From: Streptomyces purpureus | GTDB lineage: Bacteria; Actinomycetota; Actinomycetes; Streptomycetales; Streptomycetaceae | Direction of reading: 5' to 3' | NCBI RefSeq assembly: GCF_014648195.1 | Contig: NZ_BMQQ01000014.1 | Location: 76,581 to 140,580 of the forward strand | Length of the DNA stretch: 64,000 nucleotides | In this document: positions 49,115 through 58,015 of the stretch, piece after piece | Layout of the letters: each line of letters begins with the position of its first letter | Numbering within the stretch: the first letter of the stretch is position 1 | Made by a program: the position numbers and the translations under genes | Notes under the pieces: generated by a model | What the model saw: the letters and a program-made list of their open reading frames with translations, nothing else | Databases searched by the model: none | Told to the model about the DNA's origin: nothing

Positions 49115-50425
49115 CTACCCGCCCCCGATCCGGCCCGCGGCGATGACCACACGGGCCAGCTCCGGGTGGCAGATGTCACTGTGCGCGCCGCTCGGCGGAC
49201 CGCCGCGCCGCACCACCGAGGCTGCGTCGACGTTCACACAGCCCGAGGCCGCGACCCCGGCCCGCAGGGCCTCGTCCAGGGTGAGCGACGGTGTTCCGGG
49301 CACGCCCTGGACGCCGGAGTGGCCCACCGCCCACCACCGCCGGTCGAGCCCCGCCACCGACGAGGAGTCCCTGGCGAGCCGGGACGCCAGCGGATAGATC
49401 ACCCCGAGGGCGGTGTCATGGCGCGAGTGGCAGGCCACCACGGGCCCGTCCACGCGCCGCTGCATGTCCCGCAGGGCACCTGCCGAGCCGCGGTCGTGCG
49501 GCAGGCTCGCCGCGAACGCATAGTGGGAGAAGGCACCCTGAAGGAGCGTCACGGATTTCACATTGCGCGTGCCGCCGGGCAGGCCGCGCAGCGCGAACGC
49601 GACGAGCCGAGCGCCCATGCTGTGGCCGACCAGATGGATCCGCAGGGCGGGAGAGGAGCGGGCCAGCTCGCCGAGCAGGGGTCCCAGGCCGCGTTCGCCG
49701 ACCTTCCCGGCCCGCCGCTTCATCGTGTAGTACGTGGCCTGGCGCAGCGCCTCCTTGGCGCCCTTCCAGAGTCTCTTCAGCCGGCTCCCGAGCAGCTCCT
49801 GACGACCGCCGGGCCCCTCCGGCTCCTGAGGTGGCGGCGCCGCCTCCAGCGACTCCAGCGCGTCCGCGAACGCGGCACACACCTCCACCGGATCCCCGAA
49901 CAGGAAGGCGGGCGTGGCCTCGTCGTCGCCGGCCGTGGCCCCGGCCCCGTCCGCCCCGGTCAGCTCCCGCAGCAGCGCCCCGAATTCACGGATCGCCGTC
50001 TCGTCCTCGGGCCGCTCGTCCAGCAGCCGCGCCAGCCGCTGTATCACCCCCGTCCGCTCGGGGAACAGCGCGACGAGGGCGTCCCGGCTCTCCGCGTCCA
50101 GGCCGGGCTCCGTAGGAGCGGCGGCCACGCGCGCGGAGCCGGCCACGCGCGCGAAGTCCGGCACGGGCTCGTCGGTGAACATCATCGAGGGCCAGACGAC
50201 ACCCGCGTACCCGACCCGCGCCCCCGCGGGCAGCAGCCCGGGGAACGGGCCGAAGAAGCGGTCGTAGAGCCGGGTGGCCACGGAGCGGGAGCTGTTCCAC
50301 CCATGGGCGAACACCACCAGGTCCGTGACCCCGAGCCGGCCCAGCGCGTCCCGCTGGGCGCTGTCCCCGTCGCCGTCCTTGTCGAAGGTGATCTCCCGGT
50401 ACGGCTCCACACTCATCCCGGCCAT
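49115..50425 (-). CDS. Alpha/beta-hydrolase-like protein, function unknown
   Basis: 436 residues from ATG 50425, chosen because GGAGG lies 9 nt upstream; ATG 50464 is an alternative. VVFAHGWNSSRSVATRLYD near the start is an oxyanion-hole type segment and IHLVGHSMGARLVAFAL carries the nucleophile elbow GHSMG; CHSRHDTALG fits the acid/His region. Between them is a large insert (about 105-270) with acidic and Gln/Pro-rich stretches. No signal peptide, so cytoplasmic. The family is known only as a hypothetical serine hydrolase in Streptomyces. The next gene upstream is the erythromycin esterase-like gene, 79 bp away on the same strand. Confidence 0.72.
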   Translation of the reverse strand: MAGMSVEPYREITFDKDGDGDSAQRDALGRLGVTDLVVFAHGWNSSRSVATRLYDRFFGPFPGLLPAGARVGYAGVVWPSMMFTDEPVPDFARVAGSARVAAAPTEPGLDAESRDALVALFPERTGVIQRLARLLDERPEDETAIREFGALLRELTGADGAGATAGDDEATPAFLFGDPVEVCAAFADALESLEAAPPPQEPEGPGGRQELLGSRLKRLWKGAKEALRQATYYTMKRRAGKVGERGLGPLLGELARSSPALRIHLVGHSMGARLVAFALRGLPGGTRNVKSVTLLQGAFSHYAFAASLPHDRGSAGALRDMQRRVDGPVVACHSRHDTALGVIYPLASRLARDSSSVAGLDRRWWAVGHSGVQGVPGTPSLTLDEALRAGVAASGCVNVDAASVVRRGGPPSGAHSDICHPELARVVIAAGRIGGG

Positions 50426-50504
50426 GGCCCGTCCCTCCGCGTCGAGGTCGCTGGTGACCAGCATTCTTCCCGGGCGGAGGGACGGCCAGACCTCCGGCGG
50501 GGCT

Positions 50505-51818
50505 TCAGCGCAGCCGCGCGGCCGACACGTCGTGGAGGTGGATGAGTGCGTCGTACGAGGTGGCGAGCCGGGCGGGCAGGTCATCGCCCGGCCACGGGTA
50601 GGCGGTGCCGATCGAGCGCGTCGGCCGGAACTCGTTCAGCCAGGCACGCGCGCGTGGCGTGGCCTTACGCAGGTCCACCACGAAGTCGCGCCGCGACACC
50701 CGCCCCAGCGTCTCCTCGTTGCCGCCCTTCAGCACGCCCACGGTGAACGTCCGTATCGGCTCGCCCGGTTCACGCGTGTCGGCGGCGTTGAACGAGCCCC
50801 GTCCGAAGGTGGTGCCCACGCTCACGTACGCCGGGCCGAGCGCGTCCCGCATGTAGGCGCCCTGGAGCCGGGGGTACTGGTCGGGCATCGTCGTCTCGTA
50901 GCCGATGTGGCCGTTGTGCGCCGAGAGCAGCATCCGGTGCCCGGTGCGCCGCTGCCACCAGACGGTGTTCTCGGCCATGGCCCGGTCACGGTAGAGCATG
51001 GCGTCCTGTACACCGTCACCGGTCAGGTCGTACGCGTACTCGGTGCCGACCTGCGCGATGACCCGCGCGTGCTGCACCATCCAGGCGTGTTCCTCGTGGC
51101 CCCGGCCCGGTTTCCGGGCGGCCAGCAGCGCGTGGGCGCGCTGGACGTCGGCCGCCAGCCGCTGCCGCTCCTCGCGCGGCCTGGCCACGTACGCCCGCAT
51201 CCACTCGTCGACGCTCCCGACCGGGCGGGACGCGCGGTACAGCTCCTCGAAGCGCGGCAGCAGCTTCGGGTACGTGCGTGCCACATAGCCGGTGACCAGG
51301 TCGAACTGGCCCGGCCCCGCGTAGCCGATGTCGTTGCCCATGAACCGCACCGGCCGGTCGGGGTGGCGCAGATTGTGCTGCCGCATCCACATGATGAGGT
51401 CCAGGTACTCCTCGGTGTTCCAGAAGCGGTACGCGTTCTGGAACTCCTCCCGCATGATCTCCTTCGGGTCCCCCTTCCCGAACCGCACGTAGTCGTCGAT
51501 CCGCAGCCCCGTACTCCAGCCGGCCTCCAAGGCGAAGGTGGTGAACCCCTTCTTCTCCACGAGGTGCTCGAAGATCCGGTGCTTGTTCTCGAAGAACTCG
51601 GCCGAGCTGTGGGTGGCTTCGCCGATGCCGACCACCTTCGCCGGGCCGATCACCCTGTCCAGTGCGCCGAGGTCGCTCAAAGGCCGGGCCGTGCGGGCGA
51701 GTTCGCGTGCGGGGTCGACGGGGCGTGACTCGGCGACGGCCGCGGGCGCCGCGGTTCCGAGGCAGGCGGCCACCAGAAGTCCCACCAGAGGCAGGCGATG
51801 TCGTGTCTTTGTGCGCAT
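50505..51818 (-). CDS. Secreted erythromycin esterase family protein
   Basis: 437 residues from ATG 51818. Signal peptide RLPLVGLLVAACLGTAAPAA to AVAE. Family motifs: VVGIGEATHSSAEFFENKHR (Glu and His of the active site), FALEAGWSTG (second Glu), FMGNDIGYAG and LLSAHNGHIGYETTM. Cytoplasmic EreA/EreB hydrolyse the macrolactone; members with a signal peptide are common in Streptomyces and their substrate is usually unknown, so macrolide resistance cannot be claimed. It lies 75 bp downstream of the NamZ gene on the same strand. Confidence 0.87.
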   Translation of the reverse strand: MRTKTRHRLPLVGLLVAACLGTAAPAAVAESRPVDPARELARTARPLSDLGALDRVIGPAKVVGIGEATHSSAEFFENKHRIFEHLVEKKGFTTFALEAGWSTGLRIDDYVRFGKGDPKEIMREEFQNAYRFWNTEEYLDLIMWMRQHNLRHPDRPVRFMGNDIGYAGPGQFDLVTGYVARTYPKLLPRFEELYRASRPVGSVDEWMRAYVARPREERQRLAADVQRAHALLAARKPGRGHEEHAWMVQHARVIAQVGTEYAYDLTGDGVQDAMLYRDRAMAENTVWWQRRTGHRMLLSAHNGHIGYETTMPDQYPRLQGAYMRDALGPAYVSVGTTFGRGSFNAADTREPGEPIRTFTVGVLKGGNEETLGRVSRRDFVVDLRKATPRARAWLNEFRPTRSIGTAYPWPGDDLPARLATSYDALIHLHDVSAARLR

Positions 51819-51893
51819 GGAACAAGGCTGTCGGCCGGACGGCCCGGGAACCACGGGGCCAACACCCCGGTCGACAGGGGGGTGAGCCCCCTG

Positions 51894-53141
51894 TCAGGGG
51901 TAGAGGAGGTACCCCCGGCGCAGCTGCCGGAAGGCCGCGAGGTCGTCACTCCAGGCGCCCACCACCTCGTCCGTGTCCGCCCCGGCGTCGATCAGCGTGC
52001 GCACCCGCGCCGAGCCGGTCAGCTTGTCGATCCAGTGGTCGGGCCGCCAGGCGAAGCCGCTCCACGACCGCTTCGCGCTCACCAGCAGCCCGATGCCGGT
52101 CCGTACCGGATCGAAGACCGCCCGGTCCGACACGTGCACCTGCACGCCGCCGACCCTGCGCCCCTGGAACTTGGAGAACGTCGGGGTGAAGTACGCCTCC
52201 CGGAAGCGGACCCCGGGCAGCGCCAGCGCGTTCGCGGCCTCGGCCCACCTCCGGTCGGCCCCCTCCGCGCCGAGCAGTTCGAACGGGCGGGTGGTGCCGC
52301 GCCCCTCGGACAGGTTCGTCCCCTCGAACAGGCAGGTCCCCGCGTACACCAGCGCGGTGTCCGGCGTCGGCATGTTGGGACTCGGCGGCACCCAGGGCAG
52401 CCCGGTCGCGTCATGGAAGTCGCCACGCCGCCAGCCCGACATCCGGACCGTCTCCAGCGCGACCGGCTCGGCCAGGAACTCGCCGTTGAACAGCCGCGCA
52501 AGCTCGCACACCGTCATCCCATGGGCCTGCGCGATCGGTTCGCGGCCCACGAACGTCGCGTACGCCCGGTCGAGCACCGGCCCGAGCGCCGCCCGCCCGG
52601 TCACCGGATTCGGCCGGTCGAGGACCATGAAACGTTTCCCCGCCAGAGCGGCGGCGACCATGCAGTCGTACAACGTCCAGATGTAGGTGTAGAAGCGCGC
52701 CCCGACGTCCTGGATGTCGAAGACGACCGTGTCCACGCCGGAGGCCGTGAAGATGTCCGCGAGGGGCCGCCCGCTCTTCAGATATGTGTCGTAGACCGGC
52801 AGTCCCGTCGCCGGGTCGTCGTAGCGGCCCTCCGAGCCGCCCGCCTGCGCGGTGCCCCGGAAGCCGTGCTCCGGCCCGAAGACCGCCACCAGGTCCACGC
52901 GGTCGTCGGCGTGCATGACGTCCACGACGTGCCGGACATCGGCGGTGACCCCCGTCGGGTTGGTGACGATTCCGACCCGCTGCCCGGCCAGTGCGGCATA
53001 CCCGTCGGCGGCCAGCCGGTCGAAACCGGTGCGCACCCGCCGCCGGCCGCCGTGTCCGTCCCGCGCGGCGGCGGGGCTCGCCGCCGCCACCGCCCCCAGC
53101 GCACCGCCGGCGGCCAGCAGCCCCCTTCTGGACAGGCTCAT
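51894..53141 (-). CDS. namZ: Exo-beta-N-acetylmuramidase NamZ (DUF1343, GH171)
   Basis: 415 residues from ATG 53141 (GAGGAGG 7 nt upstream). The N-terminus LSRRGLLAAGGALGAVAAAS is a twin-arginine signal ending near AAARDG. The DUF1343 core is complete: GIVTNPTGVTADVRHVVDV, VFGPEHGFRG, VFDIQDVGARFYTYIWTLYD, FMVLDRPNPVTG, WVPPSPNMPTPDTALVYAGT, LFEGTNLSEGRGTTRPFELL, and FTPTFSKFQG. NamZ removes terminal MurNAc from peptidoglycan fragments and is part of wall recycling. Tat export puts it outside the membrane. Confidence 0.88.
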   Translation of the reverse strand: MSLSRRGLLAAGGALGAVAAASPAAARDGHGGRRRVRTGFDRLAADGYAALAGQRVGIVTNPTGVTADVRHVVDVMHADDRVDLVAVFGPEHGFRGTAQAGGSEGRYDDPATGLPVYDTYLKSGRPLADIFTASGVDTVVFDIQDVGARFYTYIWTLYDCMVAAALAGKRFMVLDRPNPVTGRAALGPVLDRAYATFVGREPIAQAHGMTVCELARLFNGEFLAEPVALETVRMSGWRRGDFHDATGLPWVPPSPNMPTPDTALVYAGTCLFEGTNLSEGRGTTRPFELLGAEGADRRWAEAANALALPGVRFREAYFTPTFSKFQGRRVGGVQVHVSDRAVFDPVRTGIGLLVSAKRSWSGFAWRPDHWIDKLTGSARVRTLIDAGADTDEVVGAWSDDLAAFRQLRRGYLLYP

Positions 53142-53262
53142 ACGGATCCTCCTCGTCGAGCGGTCAGGCCAGGCCCCGCACGCTAGCGCGCACCGGAGCC
53201 CGGGGGAACGAGGCCGGCACGCGCTCCGTGCGCCGCCCCTCCCGCGGCCCTTCCCCAGCAAC

Positions 53263-53278
53263 ATACCGACCGGTTAGT
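53263..53278. promoter_or_regulatory. TetR-type operator upstream of the SDR/ligase operon
   Basis: ATACCGACCGGTTAGT, matching 13 of 16 positions with the reverse-strand reading of 59107-59122 (ATACCGACTGGTCGGT). It lies 75 bp before the SDR start. Confidence 0.7.
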
Positions 53279-53352
53279 CTGCCGAGGCGGTCCGGGCGCG
53301 CCTGGTGCGGCCGGGGCCGGAAGGTCGTCACGACGGAGAGGCGGGCAGGCGG

Positions 53353-54141
53353 ATGAGTGCGGTGAGGGATGCCGGAGTGCAGGGCGCCGGAGTAGTGGTC
53401 ACCGGGGCGGGCGGCGGCATCGGCGCCGCGCTGGCCCGCCGGTTCGCGGGGGAGGGGGCACGGGTTGTCGTCAACGACATCGACCCCGTGCGGACCAAGG
53501 CCGTCGCCGAGGAGATCGGTGCCGTCGCCGTCCCCGGCGACGCCTCCACGATCGTGGCCGAGGCCCGTGAGGCGCTCGGCGGCACGGTCGACGTCTACTG
53601 CGCCAACGCCGGACTGGCCTCCCCCGGCGACGCCTTCGCCGACGAGTCGGTCTGGGCCGCCGCCTGGGACGTCAACGTGATGGCCCATGTCCGCGCGGCC
53701 CGCGCGCTGCTCCCCGACTGGCTGGAGCGCGGCAGCGGCCGCTTCGTCTCCACCGTCTCCGCGGCCGGTCTGCTCACCATGGTCGGCGCCGCGCCCTACA
53801 GCGTCTCCAAGCACGGCGCGTACGCCTTCGCCGAGTGGCTCTCGCTCACCTACCGCCACCGCGGTGTGAAAGTACACGCCATCTGTCCCCAGGGCGTACG
53901 GACGGACATGCTCACCGCCGCCGGGTCGGCCGGTGAACTCGTTCTCACCCCCACCGCCATCGAGCCCGAGGACGTCGCCGATGCCCTCATCGACGGCATC
54001 GAGGCCGACCGCTTCCTGATCCTTCCGCACCCCGAGGTCGCCGCCTACTACCAGGCCCGGGCGACCGACCCCGAACGCTGGCTGGGCAACATGAACCACA
54101 TCCAGCGCAAGTGGGAGACCACGGAAGGAGCCGCCCGATGA
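53353..54141 (+). CDS. SDR-family oxidoreductase
   Basis: 262 residues from ATG 53353. Short-chain dehydrogenase with cofactor loop VVTGAGGGIGAALARRFAGE, NDIDPVRTK (Asp suits NAD), CANAGLASPGD, the Ser in STVSAAGLLTMVG and catalytic Tyr/Lys in APYSVSKHGAYAF. The stop overlaps the acyl-CoA ligase start (ATGA), so it is co-translated with it. In a levulinate-type pathway (LvaD) such an SDR reduces a 4-oxoacyl-CoA to the 4-hydroxyacyl-CoA; that role is inferred only from the company it keeps. Confidence 0.9.
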   Translation: MSAVRDAGVQGAGVVVTGAGGGIGAALARRFAGEGARVVVNDIDPVRTKAVAEEIGAVAVPGDASTIVAEAREALGGTVDVYCANAGLASPGDAFADESVWAAAWDVNVMAHVRAARALLPDWLERGSGRFVSTVSAAGLLTMVGAAPYSVSKHGAYAFAEWLSLTYRHRGVKVHAICPQGVRTDMLTAAGSAGELVLTPTAIEPEDVADALIDGIEADRFLILPHPEVAAYYQARATDPERWLGNMNHIQRKWETTEGAAR

Positions 54142-55793
54142 CCTCCGTCTACGCCGCCAAGCCCTGGCTGTCCCAGCTCACCGACGCCCAGCGGGCCCCG
54201 ATCGCACCACCGGCCACGGTGGTCCACGCCTTCCGCGCCGCCGCCGCCCGAGCCCCCGAGCGGACCGCACTCGCCTACTTCGACGGCCGGCTGACCTACC
54301 GCGAGACCGACACCCTCTCCGACGCCGTCGCCGGACACCTCGCCGCCCGCGGGGTCGCGCGCGGCGACCGCGTCGCCGTCATGCTGCAGAACAGCCCCCA
54401 CTTCGTCCTCGCGCTCCTCGGCGCCTGGAAGGCCGGCGCGACCGTCGTCCCGCTCAACCCGATGTACAAGTCCGCCGAAGTGGCGCACGTCCTCGACGAC
54501 TCCGAGGCCACCGCCGTCATCTGCGCGGACCGCACCTGGGAGGCGTACCTGCGGCAGACGGCGGCCGGCTGCCCCTCCGTGCGCGTCGTCCTCACGGCCT
54601 GCGAGCGCGACCTGCAGACCCGCGACGACCCCCGCGTGCTCGGCTTCGAGCGGCTGCCCGTGCCGCGCGACACCGACGACCTCGTCGCCGTCGCCCGCGC
54701 CGGGCTGCCCGCACCGGAAGGCCGGGAGCCGGTGACCGATGACATTGCACTCATCAGTTACACCTCCGGCACCAGCGGCACCCCCAAGGGCGCCATGAAC
54801 CCGCACCGCGCCCTCACCTACAACGCCGAGCGCCAGCGCACCGGCCACCCGATCGCCGAGGGCGCGACCTACTTCGCGCTCGCCCCGCTCTTCCACATCA
54901 CCGGCATGGTCTGCGAGCTCGCCGCCTGCTTCGCCAACGCCGGCACCCTCGCCCTCGCGTACCGCTTCGACGCCGGCGTGGTCCTCGACGCCTTCACCGA
55001 GCACCGTCCCGCCTACACCGTCGGCCCCTCCACCGCCTTCATGGCCCTCGCCGCCCACCCCGACGTCACCCGCGACCACTTCTCGTCCTTCGAGGTCATT
55101 TCCTCGGGCGGCGCGCCGGTGCCGCCCGCCCTGGTGGAGAAGTTCCGCGCGGCCCTCGGACCGTACCTGCGCAACGGCTACGGCCTGACCGAGTGCACCG
55201 CCCCCTGCGCCTCCGTGCCGCCGGAGCGGGAGGCCCCGGTCGACCCGGCCTCCGGCACCCTCTCGGTCGGTCTCCCCGGCCCGGACACCGTCGTCCGGAT
55301 CGTCGACGACAAGGGCGACGACGTGCCCCTCGGCGAACCGGGCGAGATAGCCGTACGCGGCCCGCAGGTCGTCCCCGGCTACTGGAAGCTCCCCGAGGCG
55401 ACCGCCGAGGCCTTCCCCGACGGCGAGCTGCGCACCGGCGACATCGGGTTCATGGACGCGGACGGCTGGCTCTACGTCGTCGACCGCAAGAAGGACATGA
55501 TCAACGCCTCCGGGTTCAAGGTCTGGCCGCGCGAGGTCGAGGACGTCCTCTACACTCACCCGGCGGTCCGCGAGGCAGCCGTCGTCGGCGTCCCCGACGC
55601 CTACCGCGGCGAGACGGTGAAGGCGTACGTCAGCCTGCGCCCCGGCGTCTCCGCGGAGCCCGCCGAGCTCTCCGCGTACTGCGCCGAGCGGCTCGCGGCG
55701 TACAAATACCCCCGCGAGGTCGAGGTCCTGGCGGAGCTGCCGAAGACGACAAGTGGGAAGATCCTCAGACGGGAGCTGCGTTCACAACGCTGA
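54138..55793 (+). CDS. Acyl-CoA synthetase/ligase (class I AMP-binding)
   Basis: 551 residues from ATG 54138. Adenylate-forming motifs: ISYTSGTSGTPKGAMNPH (P-loop), YGLTECTAPC, ELRTGDIGFMDADGWLYVVD, DRKKDMINASGFKVWP and PKTTSGKILRREL with the invariant Lys. It activates a carboxylic acid to its CoA thioester with ATP; medium-chain, long-chain or hydroxy acids are possible. Its ATG overlaps the SDR stop, and the TetR gene follows 142 bp later on the same strand. A TetR-type operator upstream of the SDR governs the pair. Confidence 0.93.
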   Translation: MTSVYAAKPWLSQLTDAQRAPIAPPATVVHAFRAAAARAPERTALAYFDGRLTYRETDTLSDAVAGHLAARGVARGDRVAVMLQNSPHFVLALLGAWKAGATVVPLNPMYKSAEVAHVLDDSEATAVICADRTWEAYLRQTAAGCPSVRVVLTACERDLQTRDDPRVLGFERLPVPRDTDDLVAVARAGLPAPEGREPVTDDIALISYTSGTSGTPKGAMNPHRALTYNAERQRTGHPIAEGATYFALAPLFHITGMVCELAACFANAGTLALAYRFDAGVVLDAFTEHRPAYTVGPSTAFMALAAHPDVTRDHFSSFEVISSGGAPVPPALVEKFRAALGPYLRNGYGLTECTAPCASVPPEREAPVDPASGTLSVGLPGPDTVVRIVDDKGDDVPLGEPGEIAVRGPQVVPGYWKLPEATAEAFPDGELRTGDIGFMDADGWLYVVDRKKDMINASGFKVWPREVEDVLYTHPAVREAAVVGVPDAYRGETVKAYVSLRPGVSAEPAELSAYCAERLAAYKYPREVEVLAELPKTTSGKILRRELRSQR

Positions 55794-55809
55794 GCGCGGT
55801 TCACCCCGC

Positions 55810-55853
55810 CACACGGCACGGCACGGCACGACGAGACACGACACGAGACGACA
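55810..55853. repeat. Short low-complexity tandem repeat
   Basis: Three cggca units followed by gacac/gagac units in the gap between the acyl-CoA ligase and TetR genes. Too irregular and short to be a CRISPR. Confidence 0.55.
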
Positions 55854-55935
55854 TGGGGCCGGTACACGGTCACATGGCACCATCCGGGGCCAACCACCCC
55901 ACGGACCAGGACGACGAGCGGAAAGGCGGCGGCAC

Positions 55936-56529
55936 ATGGCCAGGACGACGGACGGGAGCGGCACCCCCGTCCCCCAGAGGCTGCTGTCCGCCGCCACCCG
56001 GCTCTTCGCCGAACAGGGCTACGACCGGACCTCCGTCCAGGAGATCGTGGAGGCGGCGGGCGTCACCAAGGGCGCCCTCTACCACTACTTCGGCTCCAAG
56101 GAGGACCTCCTCCAGGAGGTCTACTCCCGTGTGCTGCGGCTCCAGCAGGAGCGCCTGGACGCCTTCGCCGACGCCGACGCGCCGATCGAGGAGCGGCTGC
56201 GCGCGGCCGCCGCCGACGTCGTCGTCACCACCATCGAGAACCTCGACGACGCCGCCATCTTCTTCCGCTCCATGCACCACCTCAGCCCGGAGAAGAACAA
56301 GCAGGTCCGGTCCGAGCGCCGGCACTACCACGAGCGCTTCCGGGCCCTGATCGAGGAGGGCCAGGAGAGCGGCGTCTTCTCCTCCGCCACCCCCGCCGAC
56401 CTTGTGGTGGACTACCACTTCGGCTCCGTCCACCACCTGTCGACGTGGTACCGCCCCGACGGCCCGCTCACCCCGGAGCAGGTCGCCGGCCACCTGGCGG
56501 ATCTGCTGCTGCGCGCCCTGCGCCCCTGA
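55936..56529 (+). CDS. TetR-family regulator of the 4-hydroxyacid-like cluster
   Basis: 197 residues from ATG 55936. HTH about 8-57 (PQRLLSAATRLFAEQGYDRT, VQEIVEAAGVTKGALYHYF, KEDLLQEVYSRVLR), then an acyl-CoA-type ligand domain (DDAAIFFRSMHHLSPEKNKQ, VVDYHFGSVHHLSTWYRPDG). It lies downstream of the SDR/ligase pair and upstream of the convergent acyl-CoA dehydrogenase, and the same operator is found before both flanking operons (53263 and 59107). Repressor relieved by an acyl-CoA is the family norm. Confidence 0.87.
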   Translation: MARTTDGSGTPVPQRLLSAATRLFAEQGYDRTSVQEIVEAAGVTKGALYHYFGSKEDLLQEVYSRVLRLQQERLDAFADADAPIEERLRAAAADVVVTTIENLDDAAIFFRSMHHLSPEKNKQVRSERRHYHERFRALIEEGQESGVFSSATPADLVVDYHFGSVHHLSTWYRPDGPLTPEQVAGHLADLLLRALRP

Positions 56530-56603
56530 CCCGCGGCCGGCCCTGACCCGCGGCGGCCCCGGCCCTGGTGGACCGGCGGCCGCCACGGCGTCACGCTGGA
56601 GGT

Positions 56604-56750
56604 ATGAACCACGTACCGGCCCTCTGGGCGGCGGCCTACGGTTCAGCCCGGCCGGCGCCCGTCCGCTTCCTGGCCCGCCGGGCGCTGGCGCTCAGAGCGT
56701 TCGTACGGGAGCTGGCGCTCGCCGACCACCACCCCTTCGCCGGCTACTAG
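56604..56750 (+). CDS. Possible 48-residue protein
   Basis: ATG 56604 with GGAGG only 1 nt before it, so translation would be weak. The product is MNHVPALWAAAYGSARPAPV followed by an Ala/Leu/Arg-rich stretch ending ADHHPFAGY. Third-position GC is high but so is that of most frames here. No family known. Kept only because it has an ATG and a purine-rich element in a 255-bp gap. Confidence 0.25.
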   Translation: MNHVPALWAAAYGSARPAPVRFLARRALALRAFVRELALADHHPFAGY

Positions 56751-56784
56751 CCCGGCTCACCACCGCCCGGCCCCGCCCCGGCGG

Positions 56785-58008
56785 CTAGAGGTACCGCTTC
56801 AGCTCGCGGCGGGCCAGCGACCGCTGGTGCACCTCGTCCGGGCCGTCCGCAAGCCGCAGCGTGCGGGCCGCCGCCCACAGTTCGGCGAGCGGGAAGTCCT
56901 GCGAGACCCCGCCCGCGCCGTGCACCTGCACCGCCTTGTCGAGGATGTCGACCACCGCGCGCGGAGTCGCGATCTTGATGGCCTGGATCTCCGTGTGCGC
57001 CCCGCGGTTGCCGACCGTGTCCATCAGCCAGGCAGTCTTGAGCACCAGCAGCCGCAGCTGCTCGACGGTGACCCGGGCGTCGGCGATCCAGTTCTGTACG
57101 ACGCCCTGCTGGGCGATCGCCTTGCCGAAGGCGTGACGTGACACCGCACGCCGGCACATCAGCTCGATGGCGCGCTCGGCCATGCCGATCAGCCGCATGC
57201 AGTGGTGGATCCGGCCCGGGCCGAGCCGCGCCTGGGCGATGGCGAAGCCGCCGCCCTCCTCGCCGATCAGATGCGACGCGGGCACCCGCACGTCCTCGAA
57301 GACCACCTCGGCGTGCCCGCCGTGGGAGTGGTCCTCGTACCCGTACACCTGCATCGCCCGCCGGACCTGAACGCCCGGGGTGTCACGTGGTACCAGAATC
57401 ATCGACTGCTGACGGCGCACGTCGGCGCCGTCCGGGTCGGTCTTGCCCATCACGATGAAGATTTTGCAGTCCGGGTTCATCGCCCCGGAGATGTACCACT
57501 TGCGGCCGTTGATCACGTACTCGTCCGACCCGTCGGCGGCCCGCTCGATCCGGGTCTCGATGTTGGTCGCGTCCGAGGAGGCGACCTCCGGCTCGGTCAT
57601 CGCGAACGCCGACCGGATCTCCCCGGCCAGCAGCGGCTCCAGCCACTGCTTCTTCTGCGCCTCGCTGCCGAACTGCGCCAGCACCTCCATGTTGCCGGTG
57701 TCGGGCGCGGCGCAGTTCAGCGCGGTGGGCGCGAGCTGCGGACTGCGGCCGGTGATCTCGGCCAGCGGCGCGTACTGGAGGTTGGTGAGCCCCGCACCGT
57801 GCTCCGCGTCCGGCAGGAAGAGGTTCCACAGCCCCTGGCGGCGCGCCTCGGCCTTCAGGTCCTCGACCACCTCGGGGGTGTCCCACGGGGAGGCGAGCCG
57901 GGCGCGCTGCTCGTGCGCGACCGCCTCGGCGGGGTAGACGTACTCGTCCATGAAGGCGAGCAGCCGTGCCCGCAGCTCCTCGGTGCGGGCGTCGAATGCG
58001 AAGTCCAT
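56785..58008 (-). CDS. Acyl-CoA dehydrogenase of the ACAD10/11-LvaC type
   Basis: 407 residues from ATG 58008. Motifs FLPDAEHGAGLTNLQYAPLA, SAFAMTEPEVASSDATNIET, EYVINGRKWYISGAMNPDCK, VYGYEDHSHGGHAEVVFEDV, RIHHCMRLIGMAERAIELM and VQVHGAGGVSQDFPLAELWA with ARTLRLADGPDEVH. This subgroup is the bacterial counterpart of the dehydrogenase half of ACAD10/ACAD11 and LvaC. The gene starts 7 bp after a phosphotransferase gene, the same two activities that are fused in ACAD10/11. The pair is known to turn 4-hydroxyacyl-CoA into 3-hydroxyacyl-CoA through a 4-phosphoryl intermediate. Confidence 0.88.
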   Translation of the reverse strand: MDFAFDARTEELRARLLAFMDEYVYPAEAVAHEQRARLASPWDTPEVVEDLKAEARRQGLWNLFLPDAEHGAGLTNLQYAPLAEITGRSPQLAPTALNCAAPDTGNMEVLAQFGSEAQKKQWLEPLLAGEIRSAFAMTEPEVASSDATNIETRIERAADGSDEYVINGRKWYISGAMNPDCKIFIVMGKTDPDGADVRRQQSMILVPRDTPGVQVRRAMQVYGYEDHSHGGHAEVVFEDVRVPASHLIGEEGGGFAIAQARLGPGRIHHCMRLIGMAERAIELMCRRAVSRHAFGKAIAQQGVVQNWIADARVTVEQLRLLVLKTAWLMDTVGNRGAHTEIQAIKIATPRAVVDILDKAVQVHGAGGVSQDFPLAELWAAARTLRLADGPDEVHQRSLARRELKRYL

Positions 58009-58015
58009 GTGCGGT

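Noticed and set aside
50505..51818. Macrolide resistance determinant
   Set aside because: Family match, but the protein has a signal peptide and lies beside a wall hydrolase, with no other resistance gene; resistance cannot be inferred.
55810..55853. Repeat region after the acyl-CoA ligase as a possible attachment site or CRISPR
   Set aside because: Short low-complexity sequence with no spacer structure and no integrase or tRNA nearby.
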